Below, in pieces: positions 44,706 to 55,425 of a DNA stretch of 64,000 nt. Position 1 is the stretch's first letter. Every line of letters starts with the position of its first letter. The stretch is taken from positions 29,978-93,977 of the forward strand of contig JACKIN010000016.1 in the NCBI GenBank assembly GCA_020638495.1, written 5' to 3'. The position numbers and the translations under genes are program-made. Under the pieces are notes generated by a model that saw only the letters and a list, made by a program, of their open reading frames with translations, did no database searches and was not told the DNA's origin. The stretch comes from Geminicoccaceae bacterium (GTDB lineage Bacteria > Pseudomonadota > Alphaproteobacteria > Geminicoccales > Geminicoccaceae).

Positions 44706-46886
44706 TCACGCCCGAATGAAGCCGCCGCTGCGCAGCTCGGCGACGAGGATCCGCTGCAGCATGGTCTCGCGCAGGCTGGATGGCCGGTCGAGGCCGAGCC
44801 TCGCCAGATAGGGCAGGGCCTCGTCCGGCACGTCCAGCCCGGCGCCGACGGTCTCCTTGACGATGCCGGCGAGGCCGAGACGGCGGCCCATGCGCGCCTT
44901 CAGGCCCTTCAGCACATGGCCCAGCACCTGCTCCTCATGGGTGAGCTCGGAGCCGAAGGGGAAGGTCGGGAAATGGCCGGCGGCGCGCAGCGGCTTCAGC
45001 TCCGCTTCCAGCCGGGCCGGGGTATTGGCACGGTGGCGGTCGGGGATGCGATGGGTCGACGCCAGCTTGCCGCTGGCCACCGCCTCGGCCCGGAGATCCT
45101 CCTGGAAGCGCGAATCGCTGATGTTCAAGAGGGCCGCGATGCACTCGTGGTCCTGCCGGCCGCGCAGGTCGGCGATGCCGTACTCGGTGATCACGATATC
45201 GCGGAGGTGGCGCGGGATCGTGGTGTGGCCATAGCTCCAGACGATGTTCGACGAGACCTTGCCGGCCTTGGTCCGCGTGCTGCGCAGCATGAGGATCGAG
45301 CGCGCGCCTTCGAGCGCATGCGCCATGGCGACGAAATTGTACTGGCCGCCGACGCCGCTGACGATCTGCTCGTTCGCCAGCCCGTCCGAGCAGGCCGCCC
45401 CGCAGAGCGTCATCATCATCGCCGAGTTGACGAAGCGGGCGTGGCGCCGCTGGGCCGCCGCCAGCGCCTCGTGGCCGTAGAGCTGGTTGACGAAGCCGAT
45501 GCCGGTCATGTTGAACTTGGCGCGCTCGCCCTCGTCGAGCTCGCGCAGCAGGTCGTACATCGCCCTCGGGCCGATGAAGAAGCCGGCATGGAGGATCGAG
45601 CCGCCGGCGAGCCGGTCGCCCAGGCATTCCGCCTCGATCGAGGCCCTGGTCTCGGGATCGGCGAGGTCGGGTGAGAGGCGCCGGCCGCTCGGCGTGACCA
45701 GTTCACCGTCGGCGAAGGCGATGCCCTCGCGCAGGACGCCGCGCCGCACGAGGTGGTCGACCGCGGCGGCGTCGAGCGGGCTCGGGACCGCACCTGCCTC
45801 GACCAGCGCATCGAGCGTGCCGAGCGTGACCTCGGCGGAGATCAGGCCCGCATTGACGAGGCGCTGGATGGCCAGATCGTCATAGACCTCCCGGCGGAGG
45901 ATGCCGGCCCGGTAGAGGTGGCGAAAGCAGTCGGCGAACATCTCGGTGGCGCCGTAGAGCCCCGTCTCGAAGGGGGCGGTGCCGCCGATCGCGGCGATGC
46001 TGTCGCCGCAGCGCTCGGCGAGGCCGGTGGCCCGGAGCGCTTCCTGGTAGGTGGCGTTCTCCCGATGGCGCAGGCAGAGCGCATGGGCGATGGCGTCGCC
46101 GAGCGAGCCGATGCCGATCTGCACCGTGCCGCCGTCCCGGATCAGGCTGCTGGCGGCGAGGCCGATCAGGTAGTCGGCGGTATGGACTGGGCCCGCCGGC
46201 AATGACAGCAGGTCGTGGTCGAGGCTGCGGTGGTCGAGCACGAGGTCGAAGGTCGAGGCCGACACCAGGGCGTCACGGCCCATGAAGGGCAGGCGTTCGT
46301 TGACCTGGGCGACCCGGACGACCCGGCGCTCCGGGTCGCTGGCGTCCAGCAGGCGGAAGAGATCGAGCGAATCGCTGTTCGAGCTCAGGCTGTAGGTCGT
46401 CTGGCCATCCCTGCAGCGCTTCGCCACGGCCTGGACGAAGACGTTGACCCCCTGCAGCAGCAGGTCCCGGGCGACATGGGTGTAGTTCGAGCTGATATGG
46501 TGCTGCTGGGCCGTGGCGTTGTTCAAAAATGCCCCGGCGCGCATGTAGAACTCGGTGACCCGGATATTGGGCGGCAGCGCGTTCCGGCTGTAGGGGCCGA
46601 CATAGGCGAGCTCCGGGCAGTCGCCGAACAGGCGCTCGACGATCGGTCCCAGCATGCGCCTTTCGAGGTCGCTTTTCGCCTGCGGCCGGGCGAGGGAGAG
46701 GCCGGTGACGATCCGAAGCTCGAGCGTGCGGTCGGCGGCGGCGCGGTGGTAGAGGGCGTTCAGCAGATGCACCGGCTTGCCGAGGCCGAGCGGGGCGCCG
46801 ACGACAATGCGGCGGCCGACCCGCTCGATGATCGCATCGACCATGCGCTCGGGGTTGCCGAGACGAAGGGGCGTGGAACCGGACAT
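44706..46886 (-). CDS. Acetyl-CoA hydrolase/CoA-transferase family protein
   Basis: A 726-residue protein of the acetyl-CoA hydrolase/transferase family, longer than the usual 430-500 residue members. The C-terminal family domain is clear (about 440-620): FNMTGIGFVNQLYG, SDGLANEQIVSGVGGQYNFV, RSTRTKAGKVSSNIVW and TTIPRHLRDIVITEYGIADLRG, the last being the hallmark region. The N-terminal part (LGLGKPVHLLNALYHRA, RIVTGLSL) is the first CoA-transferase domain, and there is an extra middle segment. It may move CoA between short-chain acids or hydrolyse acetyl-CoA; substrates are not evident. It converges with the hypothetical gene and is followed upstream, on the same strand, by a SnoaL-like gene 5 bases away, so both may be co-transcribed. 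Confidence 0.88.
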   Translation of the reverse strand: MSGSTPLRLGNPERMVDAIIERVGRRIVVGAPLGLGKPVHLLNALYHRAAADRTLELRIVTGLSLARPQAKSDLERRMLGPIVERLFGDCPELAYVGPYSRNALPPNIRVTEFYMRAGAFLNNATAQQHHISSNYTHVARDLLLQGVNVFVQAVAKRCRDGQTTYSLSSNSDSLDLFRLLDASDPERRVVRVAQVNERLPFMGRDALVSASTFDLVLDHRSLDHDLLSLPAGPVHTADYLIGLAASSLIRDGGTVQIGIGSLGDAIAHALCLRHRENATYQEALRATGLAERCGDSIAAIGGTAPFETGLYGATEMFADCFRHLYRAGILRREVYDDLAIQRLVNAGLISAEVTLGTLDALVEAGAVPSPLDAAAVDHLVRRGVLREGIAFADGELVTPSGRRLSPDLADPETRASIEAECLGDRLAGGSILHAGFFIGPRAMYDLLRELDEGERAKFNMTGIGFVNQLYGHEALAAAQRRHARFVNSAMMMTLCGAACSDGLANEQIVSGVGGQYNFVAMAHALEGARSILMLRSTRTKAGKVSSNIVWSYGHTTIPRHLRDIVITEYGIADLRGRQDHECIAALLNISDSRFQEDLRAEAVASGKLASTHRIPDRHRANTPARLEAELKPLRAAGHFPTFPFGSELTHEEQVLGHVLKGLKARMGRRLGLAGIVKETVGAGLDVPDEALPYLARLGLDRPSSLRETMLQRILVAELRSGGFIRA

Positions 46887-46891
46887 GCCGC

Positions 46892-47320
46892 TCAGAAGCC
46901 CAAGGTGAGGCGCTCCATCAGGTCGACTTCCTGCTGGAGGTGGGAGGCTGCCAGGACATCCCAGCTATCCCAGGATTCGACCACCCGGCCGTCCTTCAGG
47001 CGATGGAAGCTCATGCCGGATGCCGCCCGGGGCATCGCCGGATCGGCATCCTCCGGCAGCTCCATGGTGATGGTCCAGCGGCTCGCCACGAGATCGCCCT
47101 CGGCGACCTGGCTCTCGATCGAGAACACGGCCTCGCCATAGAGGGCGTGGTAGGTGGCGACGAACTGCCGGTACTGGTCGATGCCCTCGAGCCGCAGGCC
47201 CGCCGACGAGGCGTCGACGACGCAGTCGGCCGCCACCAGCTCCGGCAGCAGCGAGAGATCGCCGGCCCCCCAGACCTCCTCGAGCAACCGGCGAACGACG
47301 GCCTTGGTGTCCTCAGCCAT
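46892..47320 (-). CDS. SnoaL-like/NTF2-fold protein (ester cyclase-like)
   Basis: A 142-residue protein with the NTF2-like fold of SnoaL polyketide cyclases and many uncharacterised relatives. Typical spots are VRRLLEEVWGAGDLSLLPELVAADCVVDAS, GIDQYRQFVATYHALY and DLVASRWTITMEL, ending with GMSFHRLKDGRVVESWDSWD. Members are small ligand-binding enzymes or binding proteins, with no single function. ATG at 47320 was chosen; AAGGAGGAG is 11 bases upstream, slightly far. Five bases separate it from the CoA-enzyme gene downstream. Confidence 0.8.
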   Translation of the reverse strand: MAEDTKAVVRRLLEEVWGAGDLSLLPELVAADCVVDASSAGLRLEGIDQYRQFVATYHALYGEAVFSIESQVAEGDLVASRWTITMELPEDADPAMPRAASGMSFHRLKDGRVVESWDSWDVLAASHLQQEVDLMERLTLGF

Positions 47321-47386
47321 GATGTCGGCATCTCCTCCTTCGGCGCGGCTCTCGACTTCTAGCAAGAAGGTGGCACGGGCGGCACG

Positions 47387-47815
47387 TCAGTCTGAACGGC
47401 GGCGCAGCGCCGCCAGCGCCGCCCGGGTCGGGGTGGTGAGCTTCTCCGGCAGGCGGTCGAGCGGAAACCAGCCGAAGCCGCCGTGCTTGAGGGGCTCCAT
47501 GAGGCGCGGCTCGCCGGTGAACTCGCGACAGAGAAAGACCGGCGCCACCCAGTGGTGGCCTGCGGCCTCGTCGATCAGGTCGACCATGCAGAGGAAGGTC
47601 GGGTCGCGGAGCACGATGCCGAGCTCTTCCGCAACCTCGCGCCGCGTCGCCTCGAGGCTCGGCTCGAGCCAGTCGACCTTGCCGCCGGGCAGGCCCCAGT
47701 GGCCGGCCTCGGGCGGGCGCCGGCGCTCGATCAGGAGGATCGCGTCGCCGCGCAGGATGACAGCACCGCAGCCGACGCCGGGTCGCTTATCCGTGACGGG
47801 GAGGGTCGTTTCCAA
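47387..47815 (-). CDS. NUDIX hydrolase
   Basis: A 142-residue NUDIX protein. The Nudix box G-x5-E-x7-R-E-x2-E-E-x-G is complete: GGKVDWLEPSLEATRREVAEELGI near residues 43-66. Members hydrolyse nucleoside diphosphate derivatives such as ADP-ribose, dGTP or mutagenic nucleotides. No ATG or GTG exists at the right place; TTG at 47815 has GGAG 8 bases before and gives the start ETTLPVTDKRPGVGCGAVI, well placed for the family. A longer open frame continues to 48046 but is basic, compositionally odd and overlaps the atpH promoter region, so it is rejected. The gene is divergent from the ATP synthase cluster. Confidence 0.82.
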   Translation of the reverse strand: METTLPVTDKRPGVGCGAVILRGDAILLIERRRPPEAGHWGLPGGKVDWLEPSLEATRREVAEELGIVLRDPTFLCMVDLIDEAAGHHWVAPVFLCREFTGEPRLMEPLKHGGFGWFPLDRLPEKLTTPTRAALAALRRRSD

Positions 47816-48026
47816 GGTTTCGGCTCCATAGCGCGAGGCGGTGCCCCGGCGCAAACACCGGCGTGCCGCCCTGCGACCGCGTGGCGCCCGATTCCGGGCG
47901 GAGGCGGCCTTGCCGGGGCCGATATGCTGTGTTAATCGCCACCCGTCTTTTCGGGAACGAAACGCACGCCTTGCCGCGCGGCCCTTTGGCGCCGTCGTGG
48001 CCTTCGTGACCAGCCGGGGATCGGAA

Positions 48027-48586
48027 TTGCCCGCCACATCCGCCACAGCGACAGGCTTGGCCCAGCGCTACGCCACGGCCCTGCTCGATCTGGCCAGGGA
48101 AGAGAAGAAGCTCGACGCGGTCGCCGCCGACCTCAGGGGCCTCGTCGCCCTGCTCGGCGAGAGCAGGGAGCTGCGGCGCCTCGTCGAGAGCCCGGTGATC
48201 AGCCGCGAGGAGCAGGGGCGGGCGATCCTCGCCGTCGCCGACAAGGCCGGGACCGAGCCGCTGACGGCGAAGTTCCTGGGCCTGCTCGCCAGCCGCCGCC
48301 GGCTCTTCGCCCTGCCGGGCATCGCCAGGGCCTATGCGGCGATGCTGGCCGAGGAGCGAGGCGAGGTCGCGGCCGAGGTGGTCTCGGCGGTGCCGCTCGG
48401 CGAGGCCGAGCTGGATTCCCTGAAGAACGCCATAGCCGGCCATGTCGGGCAGTCGGTGAACGTGGAGACGCGGGTCGATCCGGCCTTGCTGGGCGGGGTG
48501 GTCGTGCGCGTCGGCTCGCGCATGCTCGACGCCTCGATCCGCACCAAGCTGCAGCATCTCGAGCAGTCGATGAGAGGAATGGGTTG

Positions 48587-48587
<1 letters not shown>
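48027..48587 (+). CDS. atpH: F1F0 ATP synthase delta subunit AtpH
   Basis: A 186-residue delta (OSCP-like) subunit joining the F1 head to the stator stalk. It has LAQRYATALLDLAREEKK, then LLASRRRLFALPGIARAYAAM and the C-terminal GGVVVRVGSRMLDASIRTKLQHL signature. The start is uncertain: TTG at 48027 has GGGGA 7 bases before and gives the usual length; GTG at 48006 (193 residues) and GTG at 47997 lack a visible ribosome site. Its TGA overlaps the atpA ATG, so the two are coupled. The upstream 190 bases, shared with the divergent NUDIX gene, likely contain the operon promoter. Confidence 0.93.
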
Positions 48588-50122
<1,535 letters not shown>

Positions 50123-50129
50123 GCCGCCG

Positions 50130-51035
50130 ATGCCGAGCCTCAAGGAGCTCCGCGGCCGGATCGGCAGCGTCAAGCAGACGCAGAAGATCACGAGTGCGAT
50201 GAAGCTCGTGGCCGCTTCCAAGCTGAAGCGTGCCCAGGAGCAGGCCGAGGCGTCGCGGCCGTTCGCGCTGAAGATGTCGGCGATGCTGGCCAATCTCGCG
50301 GCCGGCGTGCGCGACCTGCCGGGCGCACCCCCGCTGCTTGCCGGCAGCGGCAAGGAGGAGACGCACCTCATCGTCGTCGCCACCTCCGATCGTGGCCTCT
50401 GCGGCGGCTTCAACAGCTCGATCGTCCGGGCGGTCCGCCGCCGCATCGCCGAGCTCCTGGATGCCGGCAAGGCGGTCAAGATCATCTGCATCGGCCGCAA
50501 GGGCCGCGACATGCTGCGTCGCGAGCACGGCAAGCTGATCATCGAGTTCGTCGACGGCGTCGCCGGCAAGCGCCGCATGGAATATGCCGACGCGGCACTG
50601 GTGGCGCAGAAGATTCTCGACCTCTACGCCGCCGGCGAGTTCGACGTCTGCTCCATCATCTTCAACCGCTTCAAGTCGGCAGTCACCCAGATCGTGACCC
50701 TGCAGCAGATCGTGCCGGTCGAGCCGCCGGCGCCGGTCGAGGACACCGCGGCGGCCAGCCAGGCCGAGGGCGGTGCCATCTACGAGTTCGAGCCGGACGA
50801 GGAGCAGATCCTCTCCGAGCTACTGCCGCGCAACCTCGCCGTGCAGATCTTCGGCGCCCTGGTCGAGAACGCGGCCAGCGAGCAGGGGGCCAGGATGGCC
50901 GCCATGGACAACGCCACCCGCAATGCGGGCGAGATGATCAGGAAGCTGACGCTGCGCTACAACCGCCAGCGGCAGGCCCAGATCACCAAGGAACTGATCG
51001 AGATCATCTCGGGTGCCGAGGCGGCCGTCGGATGA
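50130..51035 (+). CDS. atpG: F1F0 ATP synthase gamma subunit AtpG
   Basis: A 301-residue central-shaft subunit. The N-terminal coiled-coil starts with LKELRGRIGSVKQTQKITSAMKLVAASKL; the C-terminal helix has RMAAMDNATRNAGEMIRKLTLRYNRQRQAQITKELIEIISGA, the strongest family signature. The middle holds DRGLCGGFNSSIV. It is about ten residues longer than usual because of a VEPPAPVEDTAAASQ loop near 195-210, a feature seen in some alphaproteobacteria. It lies between atpA and atpD in the standard order. Confidence 0.97.
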   Translation: MPSLKELRGRIGSVKQTQKITSAMKLVAASKLKRAQEQAEASRPFALKMSAMLANLAAGVRDLPGAPPLLAGSGKEETHLIVVATSDRGLCGGFNSSIVRAVRRRIAELLDAGKAVKIICIGRKGRDMLRREHGKLIIEFVDGVAGKRRMEYADAALVAQKILDLYAAGEFDVCSIIFNRFKSAVTQIVTLQQIVPVEPPAPVEDTAAASQAEGGAIYEFEPDEEQILSELLPRNLAVQIFGALVENAASEQGARMAAMDNATRNAGEMIRKLTLRYNRQRQAQITKELIEIISGAEAAVG

Positions 51036-51072
51036 CCGCTCACACCCGAACCTGGACGCTGGGAGCCCAAGC

Positions 51073-52533
51073 ATGAACGAGGCCGTAGCCACAGAGAACG
51101 TCGGCAAGGACAACATCGCCACGGGGCGGATCACCCGCGTCACCGGAGCCGTCGTCGACGTGCAGTTCGACGGACCGCTGCCGGCGATCCTGAACGCGCT
51201 CCACACCGAGAACGCCGGCAAGACCCTGGTGCTCGAGGTGGCCCAGCATCTGGGCGAGGCGACGGTCCGCACCATCGCCATGGACGGCACCGACGGGCTG
51301 ACTCGCGGCCAGGAGGTGATCGACACCGGTGCCGCGATCACGGTGCCGGTTGGTCGCGAGACGCTCGGGCGCATCCTCAACGTCATCGGCGAGCCGGTCG
51401 ACGAGGCCGGACCCCTCGACGTCAAGATCACGGCGCCGATCCACGCCCCGGCCCCGCCCTTCGTCGACCAGTCGACCGAGGCCGAGATCCTGGTCACCGG
51501 CATCAAGGTGGTGGATCTCCTCACCCCTTACCCGAAAGGCGGCAAGATCGGCCTCTTCGGCGGCGCCGGCGTCGGCAAGACGGTGCTGATCATGGAGCTG
51601 ATCAACAACATCGCCAAGGCGCATGGCGGCGTGTCGGTGTTCGCCGGCGTCGGCGAGCGCACCCGCGAGGGCAACGACCTCTACCACGAGATGGTGGAAT
51701 CCGGGGTCATCGTCGAGGACGACCGCAGCAAGTCGAAGGTGGCACTGGTCTACGGCCAGATGAACGAGCCGCCCGGTGCGCGCGCCCGCGTCGGCCTCAC
51801 CGGCCTGACGCTCGCCGAGTACTTCCGCGACCAGGAAGGCCAGGACGTGCTCTTCTTCGTCGACAACATCTTCCGCTTCACCCAGGCGGGCTCGGAAGTG
51901 TCGGCGCTGCTCGGCCGCATTCCCTCGGCCGTGGGCTACCAGCCGACGCTCGGCACCGACATGGGCGGCCTGCAGGAGCGCATCACCTCGACCAACAAGG
52001 GCTCGATCACCTCCGTCCAGGCCATCTACGTGCCGGCCGACGACCTGACCGACCCGGCGCCGGCCACGGCCTTCTCGCATCTCGACGCGACGACCGTGCT
52101 GTCGCGCTCGATCGCCGAGCTCGGCATCTACCCGGCCGTGGACCCGCTCGACTCGACCTCGCGCATCCTCGAGCCGGGCGTCGTCGGCGAGGAGCACTAC
52201 CGGGTGGCCCGCCAGGTGCAGGAGACGCTGCAGCGCTACAAGGCGCTGCAGGACATCATCGCCATTCTCGGCATGGACGAGCTCTCGGAAGAGGACAAGC
52301 TGGTCGTCGCCCGGGCGCGCAAGATCCAGCGCTTCCTCAGCCAGCCCTTCTTCGTCGCCGAGGTCTTCACCGGCAGCCCGGGCAAGCTGGTGCCGGTCGA
52401 GGAGACCATCAAGGGCTTCAAGGGCATCGTCGCCGGCGACTACGACCACATGCCGGAATCCGCCTTCTACATGGTCGGCGGCATCGACGAGGCGATCGAG
52501 AAGGCGAAGAAGCTCGCCGCGGAAGCGGCCTGA
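51073..52533 (+). CDS. atpD: F1F0 ATP synthase beta subunit AtpD
   Basis: A 486-residue catalytic subunit. The P-loop is GGAGVGKT near residues 165-172, the catalytic Glu lies in GVGERTREGNDLY, Walker B in VLFFVDNIFRF, and STNKGSITSVQAIYVPADDLTDPAPATAF is the phosphate/ADP region. DPLDSTSRIL and FFVAEVFTGSPGK complete the pattern. The N-terminus carries about 12 extra residues (NEAVATENVGKD) before the conserved ITRVTGAVVDVQF. The ATG at 51073 is preceded by GGGAGCCCAAGC. atpC follows 16 bases later. Confidence 0.98.
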   Translation: MNEAVATENVGKDNIATGRITRVTGAVVDVQFDGPLPAILNALHTENAGKTLVLEVAQHLGEATVRTIAMDGTDGLTRGQEVIDTGAAITVPVGRETLGRILNVIGEPVDEAGPLDVKITAPIHAPAPPFVDQSTEAEILVTGIKVVDLLTPYPKGGKIGLFGGAGVGKTVLIMELINNIAKAHGGVSVFAGVGERTREGNDLYHEMVESGVIVEDDRSKSKVALVYGQMNEPPGARARVGLTGLTLAEYFRDQEGQDVLFFVDNIFRFTQAGSEVSALLGRIPSAVGYQPTLGTDMGGLQERITSTNKGSITSVQAIYVPADDLTDPAPATAFSHLDATTVLSRSIAELGIYPAVDPLDSTSRILEPGVVGEEHYRVARQVQETLQRYKALQDIIAILGMDELSEEDKLVVARARKIQRFLSQPFFVAEVFTGSPGKLVPVEETIKGFKGIVAGDYDHMPESAFYMVGGIDEAIEKAKKLAAEAA

Positions 52534-52549
52534 GCGGTAAGGGGCGGAC

Positions 52550-52978
52550 ATGGCCGAGGCTTCGACCGACAAGCTGGCGTTCGAGCTGGTCTCGCCCGAA
52601 CGGGTGCTGGCCAGCGTCCACGCCGACATGGTGGTGGTGCCGGGCGAGGACGGCGATTTCGGCGTGCTCGTCGAGCACGCGCCGCTGCTTTCCCTGCTCC
52701 GCCCCGGCGTGATCTCGATCTACCAGGGCCAGCAGGTGGAGCAGCGCATCTTCGTCGAGGGCGGCTTCGCCGAGGTCAACCCCAAGGGCCTGATCGTGCT
52801 CGCCGAGGCCGCGGCCCCCATGGGCGAGCTCAACCTCGACGATGCCCGCCAGAGCCTCAAGGACGCCGAGGAGGACCTCGGCGACGCCAGGGACCCGACC
52901 GAGCCCGAGCGCGAGCGGCTCGAGCGGGCCATCACCGTCGCCCGCGCCCGGGTCGAGGCGCTCGAGTTCCAGGGCTGA
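52550..52978 (+). CDS. atpC: F1F0 ATP synthase epsilon subunit AtpC
   Basis: A 142-residue epsilon subunit. The N-terminal beta-sandwich has FELVSPERVLASVHADMVVVPGEDGDFGVLVEHAPLLSLLRPGVI, the familiar G-x-x-G-D-(F/M)-x-(V/I)-L pattern, followed by the helical hairpin at 85-142 that can inhibit ATP hydrolysis. It ends the cluster; the F0 genes atpB, atpE and atpF are not in this window, as is usual for alphaproteobacteria where F1 and F0 genes are separate. It converges with the mrp gene, with only 16 bases between the two stops. Confidence 0.95.
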   Translation: MAEASTDKLAFELVSPERVLASVHADMVVVPGEDGDFGVLVEHAPLLSLLRPGVISIYQGQQVEQRIFVEGGFAEVNPKGLIVLAEAAAPMGELNLDDARQSLKDAEEDLGDARDPTEPERERLERAITVARARVEALEFQG

Positions 52979-52994
52979 CGACGCCGCCCGGCGC

Positions 52995-54098
52995 TCAAGC
53001 GTCGACGATGCGCGGGAAGGGCTTCACGCCGGTCGGCCCGGCGAGCTTGTCGCGGACGGTCAGCGCCAGGTTCATGTAGGCCTGGGCCTGCGGCGAGTCC
53101 GGCTGGCTCACGACGATCGGCCGGCCGCTGTCCGAGGTCTCGCGGATGACGATGTCGAGCGGGATCTCGGCGAGGAAGTCGACATTGTACTTCGCCGCGC
53201 ACTCCCTGGCCCCGCCATGCGCGAAGATCTCCGTCCGGTGGCCGCAATTGGGGCAGCAGAAATAGCTCATGTTCTCGACGATGCCGAGGATCGGCACGTC
53301 GACCCGGCGGAACATGTTGATCGCCTTCCTCGCATCGAGCAGGGCGATGTCCTGCGGCGTCGAGACGATGATTGCGCCGGCCAGCGGCACCTTCTGCGCC
53401 ATGGTGAGCTGGGCGTCGCCCGTGCCGGGCGGCATGTCGACCACCATGATGTCGAGCTCGCCCCAGGCGACGTCGCCGAGCATCTGCTGCAAGGCGCTCT
53501 GCACCATGGGGCCGCGCCAGATCATCGGCGTCTCCTCCTCGACGAGGAAGCCCATCGACATCAGCTTGACGCCGGCGACTTCCATCGGCTGCATCTTCTT
53601 GCCGTCGGCGGTGGTCGGCCGGCCCGAGAGCCCGGCCATGCGCGGCATGGAGGGGCCGTAGATGTCGGCGTCGAGCAGCCCGACGCGGAGACCGGCGGCG
53701 CGCAGGCCGCAGGCGAGGTTGATCGCCGTCGTCGACTTGCCGACACCGCCCTTGCCGGAGGCCACGGCGATGATCTTGTCGATGCCGGGCGGTCCGGCGC
53801 GGGTCGGCGCCGGTGCCGCGGGCCGCGCCTGCATGTCGGGCGGCGGGCCGCGCTCGGCGGTCAGCACGACCGTGCAGGAGCCGACCCCGGGCAGCGCCTT
53901 CACCGCCTCCTCGCACGCCCGGCGCAACGGCTCGAGCTTTTGCGCGTCGGCGGCCGGCACCTCGAGGGCAAAGCCGACATTGCGACCCTTGACCACGATT
54001 CCGCTGACCATGCCTAGGGTTACGACGCTCTGGCCGCTCGTCGGATGGCGCACATCGGCCAGGGCCTGGCGGATACGGTCGGGTGAAAGCTCGTCCAT
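52995..54098 (-). CDS. Iron-sulfur cluster carrier Mrp/ApbC
   Basis: A 367-residue P-loop ATPase that carries and delivers [4Fe-4S] clusters. An N-terminal MIP18/DUF59 domain (about 5-90) is followed by the deviant Walker A GKGGVGKST near residues 118-126, LLDADIYGPS (switch I) and MVVDMPPGTGDAQLT (Walker B). The cluster-binding CPNCGH motif is complete near residues 283-288, preceded by another Cys. Start at 54098 has GAGGATC 6 bases before; a longer frame starting at 54122 is possible but has no better site. It is convergent with atpC and divergent from hflK. Confidence 0.95.
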   Translation of the reverse strand: MDELSPDRIRQALADVRHPTSGQSVVTLGMVSGIVVKGRNVGFALEVPAADAQKLEPLRRACEEAVKALPGVGSCTVVLTAERGPPPDMQARPAAPAPTRAGPPGIDKIIAVASGKGGVGKSTTAINLACGLRAAGLRVGLLDADIYGPSMPRMAGLSGRPTTADGKKMQPMEVAGVKLMSMGFLVEEETPMIWRGPMVQSALQQMLGDVAWGELDIMVVDMPPGTGDAQLTMAQKVPLAGAIIVSTPQDIALLDARKAINMFRRVDVPILGIVENMSYFCCPNCGHRTEIFAHGGARECAAKYNVDFLAEIPLDIVIRETSDSGRPIVVSQPDSPQAQAYMNLALTVRDKLAGPTGVKPFPRIVDA

Positions 54099-54228
54099 GG
54101 TTGATCCTCGGGGTGCGCTCACCGATATAGTGGGCTAAGTGTATCTCGCAATCGGATCGGCCGACGCGGTTCTCTACTGCCGATCCACTCCCCGACATGC
54201 AAGACGACAACGACGAGGTGGCCCGAGT

Positions 54229-55425
54229 ATGCCCTGGAACAGTCAAGGCGGTGGTGGTTGGCAGGGAGGCGGCGGCCAGGGGCCGTGGGGCAACCGCCCG
54301 GGCGGCGGTGGCGGCGGCCCGCAGCCGCCGGACCTCGAGGAGCTGATCCGCAAGAGCCAGGAGAAGGTCAAGAGCCTCTTTCCCGGCGGCGGAGGTGGCG
54401 GCGGCCGCGGCCTCTCGGCCAAGGCGATCAGCATCGTCGTCCTGGCACTCCTCGGCATCTGGCTGGCCAGCGGCTTCTATCGGGTGCAGCCCGAGGAGGA
54501 AGGCGTCGTCCTGCGCTTCGGCAAGCTCAACCGGGTCACCACGCCGGGCCTGAACTATCATCTGCCGAGCCCGATCGAATCGGTGCTGACGCCGCAGGTG
54601 ACCCGCGTCAACCGGGTCGAGGTCGGCTTCCGCAGCGGCACCGGCGCCAGCGGCTCCGGCCGCGGCATCACCGAGGAAGCGCTGATGCTGACCGGCGACG
54701 AGAACATCATCGACGTGAACTTCGTCGTCCTCTGGCGGATCAGCAACGCCGCCGACTACCTCTTCAACATCCGCGATCCCGAGGACACGGTGTCGATCGC
54801 CGCCGAGAGCGTGATGCGCGAGGTGATCGGCCAGACGCCGATCCTCGAGGCCACGACCGAGGGCCGCCGCGCCATCGAGGGCCGCGTGCGCGAGCAGATG
54901 CAGGTGCTGATGAACGAGTACGGCGCCGGCATCAACATCGAGGAGGTGCAGCTCCAGAAGTCGGACCCGCCGGCCGAGGTCATCGACGCGTTCCGCGACG
55001 TGCAGCGCGCCCAGGCCGACCGGGAGCGGCTGCAGAACGAGGCCGAGGCGTTCGCCAACGACATCATCCCGCGGGCCCGTGGCGAGGCGGAGCGGCTGCT
55101 GCAGGAGGCGCAGGCCTACGAGCAGGAGGCGGTGGAGCGCGCCCGCGGCGAGGCCGACCGGTTCACCCAGGTGCTCGAAGCCTACGGCAAGGCCAAGGAC
55201 GTGACCATCAAGCGGATCTACCTGGAAACGATGGAAGAGGTGCTGGGCGGCGTGAACAAGGTCATCATCGACAGCCAGGGCGGCGGCAACGGTGTCGTCC
55301 CCTATTTGCCGCTGCCGGATCTCGAGCGCCGGGCGCGCGAGCGTGACGCTGCCGCCAGCGCTGCCGCCGGCTCGGCGCCGGTCGAGCGCGGCTTCGGCGC
55401 CATGCAGTCGGGAGCCACGCAATGA
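54229..55425 (+). CDS. hflK: Membrane protease regulator HflK
   Basis: A 398-residue SPFH/prohibitin-family protein. The first 70 residues are Gly/Pro/Gln-rich, as is typical for HflK; one transmembrane helix (AISIVVLALLGIWLASGFYRV, about 65-82) follows, then the SPFH domain with VQPEEEGVVLRFGKLNRVTTPGLNYHLP and a long coiled coil (about 255-345, rich in QAD, EAE, EAQAYEQEAVERARGEADRF). With HflC it forms a cage around FtsH and adjusts its proteolysis. The last bases overlap hflC by ATGA (55422-55425), so the two are coupled. Confidence 0.95.
   Translation: MPWNSQGGGGWQGGGGQGPWGNRPGGGGGGPQPPDLEELIRKSQEKVKSLFPGGGGGGGRGLSAKAISIVVLALLGIWLASGFYRVQPEEEGVVLRFGKLNRVTTPGLNYHLPSPIESVLTPQVTRVNRVEVGFRSGTGASGSGRGITEEALMLTGDENIIDVNFVVLWRISNAADYLFNIRDPEDTVSIAAESVMREVIGQTPILEATTEGRRAIEGRVREQMQVLMNEYGAGINIEEVQLQKSDPPAEVIDAFRDVQRAQADRERLQNEAEAFANDIIPRARGEAERLLQEAQAYEQEAVERARGEADRFTQVLEAYGKAKDVTIKRIYLETMEEVLGGVNKVIIDSQGGGNGVVPYLPLPDLERRARERDAAASAAAGSAPVERGFGAMQSGATQ

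Noticed and set aside
54240..54420. Glycine-codon-rich repetitive DNA at the start of hflK
   Set aside because: It encodes the Gly-rich N-terminus usual for HflK and is not a mobile or structural repeat.
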